Assembly: GCF_019578655.1 (NCBI RefSeq)
Contig: NC_063260.1
Location: 12,891,001-12,955,000 of the forward strand
DNA from: Ricinus communis
Taxonomy: Eukaryota > Streptophyta > Magnoliopsida > Malpighiales > Euphorbiaceae
Length of the DNA stretch: 64,000 nt
Direction of reading: 5' to 3'
The notes under the pieces were generated by a model that was not told the origin of the DNA, ran no database searches, and worked only from the letters and a program-made list of their open reading frames with translations. Below are positions 24,521 to 37,103 of this stretch, in pieces. The translations under genes and the position numbers were made by a program. Each line of letters opens with the position of its first letter. Position 1 is the first letter of the stretch.

Positions 24521-26519
24521 GATTGTCACTCATTCCGATGATGATAATAAGAAATTTTGGTAGTTATTTGTTGGGAGGAAGATATATTGAGAATTTTTGT
24601 ATTAGCTATTTTATATTATGTGCAATCATTACTTTTCTTACCTTAATAAAAATGTATATTAGCTACACACTATAGAAATGTACTTTCTGATTCAAAAACA
24701 ATAATAATAAATTCACGTGAAACATTCATTTCATTTGAGAGTATCAGATGGGGTCTCCCGCCTCCTTTATCTTTTATGCTTTAAATGATGCTTTCTATTC
24801 TTGTTTTCTCAAGGCAAAAAGCACAATTGGCTGTCAGTTTTATTTGTTTTTTTTTTTTTAATTAAGCCTCTCATGCTTTTTATTTAAAGATTTAGCTTTC
24901 TATCTTAATATTTTAATATAATAATATTTTTTAAACTTAACGCTGCTAAGTATATTATCTGAATGATATTTTTCGTTATTTGGAAAACAATAAGAATAGA
25001 AAATAAAAAGAGAAATAGTTATAAAATAGGCATTTGGGTTTTAGAGTTGAATGTGAGAAAGGGTGTGAGTTTTTTTTTGGAGAAGAAGATTGAAAGTGAA
25101 AATTATATCAGATTGCTCTGGAGAGAATATAAGTTGAGAAATTATTTATTTTAAATTTACTAGTAAAAAGCAAGCAATCTTATTACCATCATGTTACAAC
25201 CATCACTCCACCTTCATTTTAAGAATTTCAATCTTTTCAACAACACAACAACTACCTCCTCTTCCTCTACCACTATTAATTTCAGCATCAACATTTGTTT
25301 TATAATTCCTAGTTTTTCTAGATTACACTTGATCATCTCAATTATCACTAAATTTATAATTTTTTTTTTTGTTGATTTTCATCTTTCATTGTTTTTTTTT
25401 TTTTCTATTTTGAAAATATATAAAAAAAAAAAAAAAGAGAAATGTGAGAATTTCTTTTTATTATTTATCTGTTGAAATTCGTATTCTATTGAAATACAAT
25501 TCACGCGACTTGAGAAGCAGGTGCCAAACATGCTCAAACGTCTATTTAGTTACGGGCATAAATAAATCATATTACAAAGTTAGAGAGCCTAAATACACCG
25601 TTTTTAACTTGAGGAGCCTATAGCCAAAAATATTTAAAGTCCAAGGGCTCAAATATGCTTTTTGCTTTTTTTTGTTTTTTCTTAACAGTAGATCATGTTT
25701 TCTGTCCCAGGTTTGAACATATCAACAGTTTGATTGTCTTTGCTTGAAAATTTACAATTACGTCTTTGGTTTTTCATTATGTAAGACTTTTAATCGTTCC
25801 ATTATAAAGTTTTTAATTCGCCGTCGTAAAAGTGTAAGCTGTGTCGTTTTTAACTACTTGTTTTTCTTTTCACATTAGGGCTCTGTTTTTCGAAAAATAA
25901 ATATATATTTTTTTTCAATATTTGGGGCAGTAAGAAAAAATAAATTATTAGTAAAAAGAAATCATTTCAAAATACAGGAAAATAACTTCCCATTTTGAAT
26001 ATGAGAAATTTTTCACTTATAAATATAAAGACAAATAAAAAGAATAAATCTTACAAATTCTCTTCAATACAATTTTCGCATTCGTTTCTCTTTTTAGTAC
26101 GACCTACTCTTATACTTCATCATTTTCATTGGATTTTTTTATTATCTCAAGTATAAGTACTTTTACTCTCTTTTTTTCATTTAATAAAAAAAAAATATAA
26201 AATTAGCTTTCACTATTTTCTATGGCCATTATGTTTTTGTGGAAGAATATAAATTAGTTATAAATTTACGTGATTTTAACGGGTATCAATCAATTATCTT
26301 TCAATTATAAATTTATATATTTTCTAATCACTTGAAAGAATTTAATTATTATATTCAAATTTGCAATGTCATAAATTAATCTTTTTATTTATAACCGAGA
26401 TAATAATATTACTTGAAATATTAAATAGCAAATACAGATTGAGCTAGGTTGAGTCATAGCATTAAACTGACGAGGAGTAAAAAAAACGAAAAGGATTGAA
26501 AACTAGAAGCTAAATCATA
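24521..26519. other. AT-rich intergenic DNA
   Basis: Contains homopolymer runs and T-rich low-complexity sequence; short open frames at 24963-25475 are compositional. No gene supported. Confidence 0.45.
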
Positions 26520-27340
26520 AATGTCACAAAGATGGCTTGCACAGAAGCAGGGATAGGAGCTTCTTCACCTTCCAAAATCAGTTGATTCCAACCTAAACTC
26601 CTAGCCCATACCATACTTTCTCTTTAAAGCCATGGCTTTAAGAATGAAGAGCTGGCTAAGACCAATAAAGAACTTGCAACCTGATCCTAATAAATCTCCT
26701 TGCATGTTACGAGCGAGAAAAACAAAGATCAAAATTGACTTTAACAAAACCTTCATCAACATTGATTGTAGTAGCCATGATTGGCCGCGACACAGATGGG
26801 ATCCTAGTTCCTTCTTCCATCCACACATTTTGGAATTCATAAAAGTCATTATTGGCAACTCTAACAATGGCATTAGTTGTGCCTTGAGTCTTATTAAAAA
26901 CTAAATTATTTTTTGAGCCTTCTATAAGCACAGAGAATGAAAACCATATGAGTTATCATCAATTTGAAAGTTCTGAAGATCTACTTTGATATTGTCCCAA
27001 ATGCTAGAGATCAACCCCATTGATATCAATCCTATAGCTGATACCAAACCTGTTGTGCTAAGGCACAATGGAAGAAAACATGCTCTAGGGTTTCGATCAT
27101 ACCACAATTATAACAACTTTGAGAATATCCTAATCAATTGAAAAGCAGATGACCAACATGAAGAGCATTAGAAAAGATTTTTCATAGAAATATCTTTAAT
27201 TTACTTGGAAGTTTCACTTTCCAAAGATGTTTCTATCGAATAGTATATTGGTGATTCAGGTCAATCCTATTCAAAGATGAAAAGGAAGCTTGCCATGTAA
27301 AGTATCCTGAACGAACCGAATATTTCTTCGATGCATGAAA
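26520..27340 (-). pseudogene. LINE ORF2 3' part: zf-RVT and RNase H fragments
   Basis: Minus-strand reading in shifting frames gives the zf-RVT region (KHLWKVKLPSKLKIFL, then CYNCGMIETLEHVFFHCALA near 27115-27055), then the RNase H start INVDEGFVKVNFD (near 26770) and later ARSLGWNQLILEGE (near 26610). That is the normal order at the 3' end of plant LINE ORF2. Several stops and frameshifts show it is dead. It lacks the endonuclease and most of the RT, as expected for a 5'-truncated insertion. Confidence 0.7.
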
Positions 27341-27639
27341 ATGCTAAATAAACTTATCATTTTTACCAATTATCTTGATACATGTAATTTGACGTAGGTT
27401 TTTTCAACTGGTTATTAGTGTTGTAGTTAAATACTGGAAAATATTTTATTTTTCTAGAAATATATATATACGTAAACAAACAAAAGCTAACTATCTAGCA
27501 TTTTTCCACCCACAAAAATAAAGTCTCTAACTATTTTGAATAAAATTGATAGAATAAAATAAAAATTATACAGAAGTATTGATCGGTCCAAATTATGTAT
27601 AGATATTTAAGGGTATTTTAAAGCTTTAATGATATATTT

Positions 27640-28875
27640 TTATATATAAAATGGTGAAAATATGTGTTTTTGCCTCATTTAAGCTTAATTGTCTATTTTC
27701 AGAATATTAGCAAAAGGAAGAAAATATGGAGCTAAAAGAAGCTTAACAGGACATATTCGTGTCAAGGTCCAAGATTAAGACGCATGGACTGCTAATTATA
27801 AGGCACAAGGGATATTTTAGTCATTTTATATAATTATTAGGATTTATATTAAGAGTTATTTATGATATAATATTTGGTGGAGATTAAGATACTTAAAGTC
27901 TTATCTATTAGATAGACTTATATTAGTATACTAATCTCTAGAGAGATTTATTTAGAGGAGGACTCTCCTCTATATAAATCTCTGCAAAACCCCAAAAAGA
28001 GAGGAAGAAGAGAAGGGAAGGAAGAAGGGGAGTTTTCTCCTACCTGCTCTATACACCTGCCACCATTATTCTTTTCATAATTCTCTACAGTTTTTCATAA
28101 ACACTTTAGTTTTAGTTTTTATTGTTTTTTGAGGATCTAAGGAGCTTTTCAAGAAATGGAGACTGAGGACCAATCTTCTTCCTACTTGAAGAAACTCTGG
28201 ATCTTGAGGGAGCTTTTTATTTTATTGTTTTATGTCTTTCTATTTAATACCATGATCATTGGGTTAAATATGTTAGGCTAGTTTTCATAAGTGTTTAGTT
28301 TAGTCTTTCTATTTTTGTATAAACATTGTTATTTATTTATTTAATGAATGATTTCTTTACCTTTATATCTTTATTAGTTTCAGTTATTATTGTTAGTTAA
28401 CCATCATATTAATTTAGCAATAGTAATTGTTATGAAAATCTTTAGGTTTAAAAGTTTTAGAAACATCATCTTTACTTTAATCTATATTGGTATAAGAAAC
28501 CCTGGTTGCATCATTAGCTTGAGTGACTTATGAAAAAAGACACATCATCGTCTCATTCATTAGATCTAGGCTTAAAGTAAAACAAAGAGATTACTAAGTA
28601 AATATCTAGACTAAATACTATTTTAGCATATAGTTTTAGATCATAAGCATTTGCATTTGCATTGCATTACATATTTATTTATTGTTTAGTTACTTTATTT
28701 TATGAATTTCATTCTTTCAAAATACTGATTTAGAGTGTTTAAATTTACTTTTATTATTTTGTGTTGATAATTAGTCTTTATAATAAGTGGTCTCATAATT
28801 TTTTGAGAGATCGACCTCGTGGTGAATTTAGCCTTACTATATGAACGATTTGTACACTTGCGAGTACTAAAAAAT
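27640..28875 (+). repeat. LTR-like non-coding repeat (solo LTR or similar)
   Basis: No coding sequence, but promoter-like structure: TCTATATAAATC (TATA box, near 27970), followed by CT- and GA-rich leader sequence. The segment ends with GATCGACCTCGTGG and TGTACACTTGCGAG, which resemble the 3' ends of Tat/Athila-type Ty3-gypsy LTRs in plants. No primer-binding site or gag/pol follows, so a solo LTR is the simplest reading. Boundaries are approximate and the classification is by resemblance only. Confidence 0.4.
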
Positions 28876-31439
28876 ACACATTAAGTATAAAATTATTATT
28901 TGATTATTATGTTTATTATTAAATTCCAAGCTTATTCAAAATTATTAATTTCTTAGAAATTGAAAATAGATTTTATTTTTAGGATAAACTAATGATATCG
29001 TAGATCTTGAAGGGCTAGAATCTGGACAAACCATTGCCATAGTTGCACACTTATTGTCTTTGTCGACAAAGATTGGTCAGATGAAAAGAGCTACTCCAAC
29101 TTTTGATTTCTTCTCCTTTAACAAAATGAGTTTTGAATTTTCTTTTTTTTTTTTTCTCAAAAAGAAAGAAATTAAATTTGATTTGAAGAAGCAACTAACG
29201 AAAACCTGGGCTATAATATTGTTTGATATTTCAATTAATTATGGTTTTGGAATGAAATTGCCAGTGTTTAATCCAAATCTTTTGTTGCATAATTTTGCAA
29301 TATTCAATTAAGAATTTAAGATTTTATAAGTGATAGAGAATTAATTTTAAACTAATTATTTAGATTTTTTCTTCTGATTTATATATTTAATTGGAAGGGC
29401 ATAAGTTTTCTTCATAAGGAGAAGTCCAAAAAAAAAACTAACCGCAAGAGTTTTTTTTTTTTTTTTCTTTTTGCTGCCGTCGACCGTTTCTTTTTTTGCT
29501 GTCAACGGTAGCTAACTTTTCCGTAATAATTTTTTACAATCACAATAAAATAATCAAATCATATTTTATCTTATCTGTATGAATTGGTCAAAATTTAATG
29601 ATTTTGATTGCAAACTTTAGTAGTAAATTTTTAATAAACAGATGATAAATAAAAAATATATAGAAGAAGATCACATGACTGTTAAAGTTTTAACATTCAA
29701 AAATAAATCAAGGCCTTTCAACAATAAAGATGAGTTTATTTAGTTAAAAGTTTATTTTTGATTAGTTGTTTGTTAATTTCGTTGGTTAAATATTATAAGT
29801 ATTTCGTTTTGTATCTCTTTATAGAAGTTTGTTTGTTTGTTTTTTATGAGAGTTTATTTGTCTTTTATATAGAAGTTAGGATGAGTTTGATTATGATATT
29901 CAAAAGATGAGACTCTTTTAAAGACTCATCAAATAATAATAAAGTCGAGCTGTGACTCAGTATAGCTATTAAATAAAATGTGTTTCTTGCCAATGCGTCA
30001 AATATAGATAAAATGTTATATCTAATTGTTCTGTCAATACAATTAATGAAATTTAAAAAAAAAATTATCTTTATAAAAAAATTAGTATGTATTTCTTACA
30101 CGTTGTCATATTTATTTGTTTATTATAAATTATTTTTAATAAAAAACTTTTCATTTTAAAAAAAAAGTGAAATGGGAAAACATGGTAGGGAAATGGTATG
30201 GCGACATGCCAATCTTCAACCTCAATACTGACAGGGACATAAATTAATGTCAAAAAGAATAAAAAGAAGATATAGTAAGCAATTTGAAAATTAATAAAAT
30301 AATTACTTAAAGAATATTCGTCCTATTAAATTTTGGCTTGGTTGGCTCAGAAGTAGGACATGACCTTCCTTAATTACTGAAGGGAACTAATTTAAGATGA
30401 GAGCATTAACTGCCTGTCATCCTACTTCTCATATATATATTTCTTTTTTCTGGCTGAATACACATTTATATTCTTCACTTGTATCCACAAGTTTATTTTA
30501 TATTTTAATTTTTAATTTAATCTAATAAAAATTTAAATTTTATTTTTTAATACATATAGACATTATTGAATATAAAAAAAATACTAAAATATCTAAAAAA
30601 TAAATTTAAATGTCAATTAAATTAAATTAAAGATTAAAATATTAAATTGACTAAATAAATAAAATTTAGAAATATAAATATATATATATTAAACTTCTCT
30701 TTAGTTCATGTATTTAGTAATTGATAATTTAATAGTTAATTGATATATTAAGAGTTGTAAATATTATTAGTAGAAAATAAAAACTGCAGATTACAAATTA
30801 GTCATATGATTGAGAATAAAAGTATGTTTTAAAAATCATTCAAGTTGCTACAACCTACTCCTTTTCCTTCTCTGTATATGCTTTTATATTTTCTCAAAAA
30901 TATAAATTAGGGAGGATTCTATTATGAATAATTAATATATACACATCTTAATTTTTAATTCACAAAAAAAATATTAATATAAAAAGAAAACCACTGTATA
31001 TTATATTAGAGAGTGAGGCAGATGCATGATCTCATCTTTCAACTAATTAATTTTAGCTTACCTCAGCTATCATTATTCAAAGATAATTGCTATCCAATCT
31101 CGAGTTAGTAAATTAGTATAAAGTACAATTTATACAAGTGGCGTAACATGTGATTGCTAATACCTTTTGTATAATCATTAATGCAAAGGTCAAAAGCAAA
31201 TGTTCTGACAAACAACTTTGTCCAGATTATGTATGACTTCATTGCTTGTGTTTATCTTCTAATTCTTTTTTGTCAAATACTTCATTGCCTAAATTACCCA
31301 ATAATTGATTTACATAAACCTTTCTATCATTTCAGTAAATTAAATATAATAGCCAACTGTCAAAATTATCTACTTTCCCCAACTATATACTACAGTTTAA
31401 AATCTGAGCCCGCTTCTGTTATTTTTATTTTAATTATAA
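28876..31439. other. AT-rich intergenic DNA
   Basis: No gene supported; open frames at 29054-29311 and 31181-31450 have the composition of the background. Confidence 0.45.
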
Positions 31440-31990
31440 AATTAAGTTGATAGATACAATTAATAATTTTTTTTATTTTTAATATTAACTTATAATCTTT
31501 TAAAAAATAATAGAAAATTTACTATTTTTAAATGTTCTTTTAATTTTTTTAAGATTTTCAAATTTTATTAGTGCAATTATATGAAAATTATTGTAAAAAT
31601 ACTTATTAATTAATTTTAATATTATATAACTTAATACAATAATTAATATTACTATTTTTAAGATTAAAAATCAATTTATTATTAAAAATATAATTTAAGA
31701 TGTTATTTTTCATAATTAGGATTATTATCTAATTAAAAAGTAATTTTATTAGTTAATATAATACTAAAATATAATTAATATACTATTCTTAGGATATAAT
31801 TAGTATCATTATCTAATTAGATCATTATTTATTAATTAATATAATTATTATACTATTTTTTAGAATTATAGTCAATATTTAATTAGAAATGTAACTTATT
31901 AATTAATAAATTAATAGAAAAAACTATAAAATTACAAATAAATTTGAATCCTATGTGTCAAAAATAGTATACATGTCAAAATAAAAAATA
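31440..31990 (+). repeat. AT-rich dispersed repeat, copy A
   Basis: Its reverse complement recurs at about 41940-42500. Anchors: TTGATAGATACAATTAATAA here versus TATTAAATTGTATCTATCAA there, and TTAATAGAAAAACTATAAAA-like sequence at the other end of both copies. Both carry internal repeats with AATTAGATAATNAT-like cores. Unclassified. Confidence 0.5.
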
Positions 31991-32473
31991 TGTGTCAAAA
32001 ATTAAATACATATATAAAAAAAATTTAAATTTTAAAAATTAAGATATTTAGATATATGATATCTTTTATCAGAATCAAAACAAGGAAATTTATAATAAAA
32101 ATTAAAATTAGAGATATGAGAATGAAAAATAAGCTTAACATCAGGGATTGAAAATGAATTACCTCTTGTGTTGAACCAAGCCAAGCTTCAAGGTAAAAAA
32201 ATTTTTTCCCTCTCCAGCCACCTGGGTTCTGCAATTGTACTACAAAAGTGGAGTAGAACAACTGTCTACTTTAAATGGGTTCTTGCCTTTTTGGTTCCCG
32301 ATGTCCATAACACAATAACTATTACTCTTTTAATGCATAATTTGCCGCCCCCTCCATCAAAATCTCCCTCCTTTCTTCTTCCTTAAACTTTTTCATTAAT
32401 CATAACCCACACCAAATGAAATAACGCTAATACTAATACTCAGAAGGACTCCATTTTTATCCATAAAGATACA

Positions 32474-33826
32474 ATGTTCTTAATATCTCAACATTACTTT
32501 CTCTTTCTACAACATTTCCATAACATCAAAAAATCAATCTTTACCTTGCTCTCTTGCTTACCCACTTCCATTCTTGCTCTAATTCTGCTTCTTCTTTTGG
32601 TCTACAATGGCTCCTCTGTGTTCTACGTGCGCTTTCCCCTTCCCGCCAAATCCTCCTTTCAGTCTGTCAGCCTCTCGCCGGAAAATGTACCCGGAAAGTC
32701 ACTAAAGAAGCTTTCTTCTTCTTCTACAGTGATGTATGCAGTGAAAGAAGAGAACCCACCAGTTATTTTAAAGACCCACTTGCCACTTTTGCCAAAGTCG
32801 GCCATTTCAATGATGCCCATTAACTATTCTTTAGTATCGAGGCCTAAGAAAGTGCACAGACACAGAATTTTAAACAAGGTTCTGCGATTGGGAGACACGT
32901 CAAAGCAATTCTCGACGAGAATAAAAGCTTTCTTGGGGAGTTCTGTATGTAAGGTGCGGTTCTTTATGACTTGGATTTCTTCTTTAGAGTCATTTGGTGA
33001 TAGAGAGTTGCTTGCTATTGAGAGTTTGTTCAAGTCCAATCCAAATGCTTGTTTGGTTATTGTTTCTAGTTCCATGGATTCTGAAAGAGGGAGTGGTCTT
33101 TTAAGGCCCCTTTTGGATAAAGGATTCAAAGTGGCTTCAATTAAGCCTGATTTTAACTATCTGTTCAAAAACACTTATGCAGAGTCATGGTTTAGTGAAT
33201 TAAAGAAAGGTAATGTTGATCCTGGAGAGGTCTCTTTAGGTCAAAACCTCTCTAATTTGCTTAGGCTTGCCTTGTTGTATAAATTCGGTGGTACTTATTT
33301 AGACACTGATGTTATAGTGTTGAAGAGTTTTGGTAAATTGAGAAATATAATAGGGGCACAAACAATTGATCTTGAAACTGGGAATTGGAGCAGATTGAAT
33401 AATGCTGTTCTGATTTTCGATAAGAAACACCCTTTACTCTTCAAGTTCATTCAAGAATTTGCACTCACATTTAATGGAAACAAGTGGGGCCATAATGGTC
33501 CTTATCTAGTTTCAAGGGTTGTCTCAAGGGTCAGCGGCAGGCCTGGGTTCAATTTCACTGTGTTGCCTCCATCTGCATTTTATCCAGTGAATTGGAGCAG
33601 AATTGGAAGCATATTCAGAGGGCCTAGAGATGAGCTACATTCAAAATGGTTGCAAAGAAAGCTTGAGCAGATAAAAGGGGAAAGTTTAGCTGTACACTTG
33701 TGGAACAAGCAGAGTAGGCAGATTAAAGTTGAAAATGGAAGCATCATCAACCATATAATACTAGATTCTTGTATCTTCTGTAATGCTTCTTCACGCATGA
33801 GATTGTTAAAATACAATAACAAATGA
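32474..33826 (+). CDS. Alpha-1,4-glycosyltransferase-like type II membrane protein (GT32 / Gb3-synthase fold)
   Basis: Single exon, 450 aa. A short N-terminal tail is followed by a membrane anchor (residues about 22-43, IFTLLSCLPTSILALILLLL), then a luminal stem and catalytic domain, the layout of a Golgi type II glycosyltransferase. The sugar-binding domain has the DXD motif in YLDTDVIVLKSFG (Asp277 and Asp279), which binds the nucleotide-sugar through a metal ion. A C-terminal Gb3-synthase-like region follows (about residues 320-440), with NGPYLVSRVV, PPSAFYPVNW and AVHLWN. Plant members have animal lactosylceramide 4-alpha-galactosyltransferase as their named relative, but the plant substrate is generally unknown. 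The start is the only ATG that includes the anchor. No lesions. Confidence 0.88.
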   Translation: MFLISQHYFLFLQHFHNIKKSIFTLLSCLPTSILALILLLLLVYNGSSVFYVRFPLPAKSSFQSVSLSPENVPGKSLKKLSSSSTVMYAVKEENPPVILKTHLPLLPKSAISMMPINYSLVSRPKKVHRHRILNKVLRLGDTSKQFSTRIKAFLGSSVCKVRFFMTWISSLESFGDRELLAIESLFKSNPNACLVIVSSSMDSERGSGLLRPLLDKGFKVASIKPDFNYLFKNTYAESWFSELKKGNVDPGEVSLGQNLSNLLRLALLYKFGGTYLDTDVIVLKSFGKLRNIIGAQTIDLETGNWSRLNNAVLIFDKKHPLLFKFIQEFALTFNGNKWGHNGPYLVSRVVSRVSGRPGFNFTVLPPSAFYPVNWSRIGSIFRGPRDELHSKWLQRKLEQIKGESLAVHLWNKQSRQIKVENGSIINHIILDSCIFCNASSRMRLLKYNNK

Positions 33827-36073
33827 CCATTTCTAATTGTCCTTTTATATATCTTTCCTGTATTTGGTTATGGACAAACTTAAGTCCATTCCATCATTAT
33901 AGCGTTGAAGAAAGAAAGGAGAATCCTTTTCTTTTGTAGATCCCCCAGTTGGACATATTAAGGACCCTTTTCGGTTGTTTCTTATATTTTACTTCATTTG
34001 TAACTTCTTTCAACATATAAAAATGCAAGAAATGGAATATATTGCAGCATTTTGTGTCTAATAAAAGTGGCGAATTATGCCATTATCTTATATATGAAAA
34101 GTTTCTTTAGTGTACTCATAGTAGCCTGGCCATAATTATATCTCTTAAATTTGGACAGCCTGTTTAGTTCTTAGCTTACTTCTCCTCCTTTTTGAAAATC
34201 CATATGGAAAAGAAAGAAAGAAAAAAAAAAAGAACAGATATTTCTTTATTATGTCCTAATTCAGTTTATTCCTACTGAAAGAAACAGAACAAGAAGATAA
34301 CTTTTCTTCTTGAACAGATGTTCCAGAATAAATAATCAGGCTATCTTGGCAAATTATTATCAAATGGAAAATGCATCTATTTGTCTTTTCTTGAAAGTAC
34401 TTGCTGCTCTATGATTGTTCATCAGGAATGTAGGAAGATGCAATCATCTTAGACATCATGCACATTACAATAAGTTGTGAAAGTGATGCATTATCTTCCA
34501 TTCAATAAAAAAACCTACCATTCGGCCTCACAGACGCCATCTTCCACCAGTTCCTAATATCTCATTGCCATGTGCATTCTTGAACTGTCCACAAGAATTA
34601 TTTTTCCCTTTTTTTCCATATAAATGATAATTTCTTTTATTGTCCCTAACTACCACAACTGTTGACTCCACACAATCATCTTCAGGTTCTAAGAGTTTCA
34701 AGTATTCTTTTAAAAGAAAAAAAGAAATTCTTGATCGATAATGATAATTAAGAAGAAATGACAGAAGATAGCGCCAACTCTCCAAAATAATAATGAAGAG
34801 GACATAATTTTCAATGGATCATCAGCAAAATAAATTGTCATTATCCAACACGTTTAGACAATAACACCTTTACAGCAGATCATAGAATATTCACAGAAAG
34901 TTGGTCAATGGATTGTCTGTTATCTTTTTTGTTTCTCTTTTTTTTTTTTTTGGTCTGTGATTCTTCACATCTTATCAATTTGATTCCCTGATAGTGGTTG
35001 TGAGTTGTCATAATGTTGAATATCTTTGTTATCATATTCATGTAAAATTGATGGGTTTAGCACATGAAAATTTGATGATCTACCTTCTTTAAAACATAAT
35101 TGATTAGTTAATTCATCACCTACTTGCAGTGTAATCTAAAGCTTGAGTATATCTTAAGAAGTTCACATGCTATTCTTTGTGTCTTTTTTTTTTTCTCTTT
35201 TAAAATACATTTTAACTTTTCTATAAAACAGAATTATAATAAGAAAACATGTCAAATTAAGTTTCAAATTTTCTGAAAATCCCTGTAAAATAAGAGCCAC
35301 TGTATAAGCATTCTTTCTGCATAAATTGCAAAATGAATCTCCACTAAAATAGAACAAATTAATAGCAATCAGACAATAACTTCTAGTTATCAGACAATGC
35401 ATAGAATAGGTAAATGATCTGTCCTTTTGGGTAAAATAATGATGGATCTATTATTTTTTGCAATGTGTTTGTGAACAAATAATTGATTTATGCAGTACTC
35501 ACATGGCAATGATGATAGTAGGCCTTTTTGTACAACATAAGTTGGCTCATATGGAGCCCAATATTTTGTATCATTTTATGCTTGGGCATTTATGTTCCAA
35601 GGTCAAGCTTCTATGAGTTAGTGTCCCAGGGTAAGATGAATTTAGGGATGGTGCCAGATTTAAATTTCAGTGACCTCTAAATTCACTTTTATGGATATTT
35701 CTTGGTTTTATATAAGTCCTATTCACCAGTTGCATGTGGCTCTAAATGCTATTTCACTTTCAGGATGTATTCATCATCATCATCCCTAACATAGAAGATC
35801 TTTATAAGGCTGTCCTGGAAAAATTGAGTATATCTTTGTTACATCAATCTTCTTTAACCAAGAATATATAGTGGTTTTTATCAGTATCAGCTACCTGCCC
35901 TGAATTTTTTAAGTGACCCTGATAACAAATGACATAGCACATGGGTTTTTTTTTTTTTTTTGGATGAAATGGAAATTTCATCAAACAGTATGAGTATGAG
36001 AACTTTAAAACTTGTTCAAAAGACAGGAAGATATCTTTGTCATCTTTCAGTCTTGCAGACCATCAAACACTCA
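33827..36073. other. Intergenic DNA
   Basis: 3' flank of the glycosyltransferase, then AT-rich sequence. A short palindrome around ATGAAATGGAAATTTCAT (near 35964) follows a T-run; no gene supported. Confidence 0.45.
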
Positions 36074-37103
36074 TTATTTCTGCATTAGTCGTTCTACATC
36101 TTCCAATTCAATCTCACCTTCTAGCCAATACCTCGTTGTGAAACATCATGTCAATCTGCTCTAAAGACATTCCTTTTGTTTCAGTTCAGGAACACATTGA
36201 AAAAGATCTCAGGAAAAGAGGTAAGGAATCCTCTGGAAACAGAAGGTGATATCTCTGCGAATGTACGCTGGCACAATCATGAGCCCAAATCCTATCCGTA
36301 TGCCAGCCAAAAGTCTACCTATCATGAGTATTCCAAAGGAAGTGGAAAGAGCCATTACAACAGAACCTGACTGGATTGTAATGGCTGCAAAGGTTATTAT
36401 CCACTTTTGACCAATAGAATCAAATGTTCTTCCTCCTGCTAAACTGCCCAGAAGTGAAATTATACTTAAAATACCAACAAGAACTTCGTTCCTGAACTTC
36501 TGATAATCTTGAGACCCTCCTGCATGAATATGATTGCCCCCGGTCATGACACCAAAGTTTATATGGTGATAGCAATAAAACCAGGATCTTAGGATGCCAT
36601 TTTAATAGCTTAAGAACTAAGTCAGCCCATACTCAAACTGTAATCAAGAAGCAATTTTTGTTAGCAAATCACCAAAATAATTCAAACACAGATCTTCTTT
36701 ATGGTACAGTAGCATTCTGATATCTGCAGAAGAACAATTAGAGTTAAAATCTACATAAAACGAGAGCACAAAAAGTAATAATCAAGTTAAAAACGTTAAA
36801 TCTTATAACGTGAAGGCTTAGTAGGTTTTATTTCGTGTCTCAAGCTATTCACAGAAGTTATTTGATTAAATGGACTTTCACATTAAGAAAACTACAGCGC
36901 AGGCTGTAGAAAGTTACAAACTAACCATATCCCATAATCACGGAATTCAGAGTGACAAAGATGGCACAATCAATCACACATTTCTCTATATTGGTTGTCT
37001 TAATAACACATCCAGAAGCAATTTCTTCTTCTCCAGCATCAGAATCCGTCCTCGGGTACTCGTTTTTGCTCCAAACTCTGCTCCCATTTTCATGCAACAC
37101 CAT
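36074..37103 (-). pseudogene. Polyol transporter pseudogene with internal deletion
   Basis: A tandem relative of the intact transporter at 38367-40815. Exon 1 (37103-36926, 178 nt) ends with CAIFVTLNSVIMGYG at the same place and phase as the intact gene. Exon 2 has lost its AG acceptor (ACTTTGGTGTCATG at about 36555 in place of CAGATGTGGGTGTTATG). It continues through GILSIISLLGSLAGG and IGRLLAGIRIGFGLMIVPAYI with a frameshift, to EIFFN. It then jumps directly to a C-terminal tail like the intact ETKGKSLEQIEMMF, missing roughly 290 codons (most of helices 4-12). The tail carries a further small insertion and stops, ending at about 36074. It cannot make a transporter. Confidence 0.8.

Noticed and set aside
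24812..25680. Possible MULE-type ends (GCAAAAAGC inverted at 24815 and 25663)
   Set aside because: Only about 10 bases match and no target duplication is seen; T-rich surroundings make chance likely.
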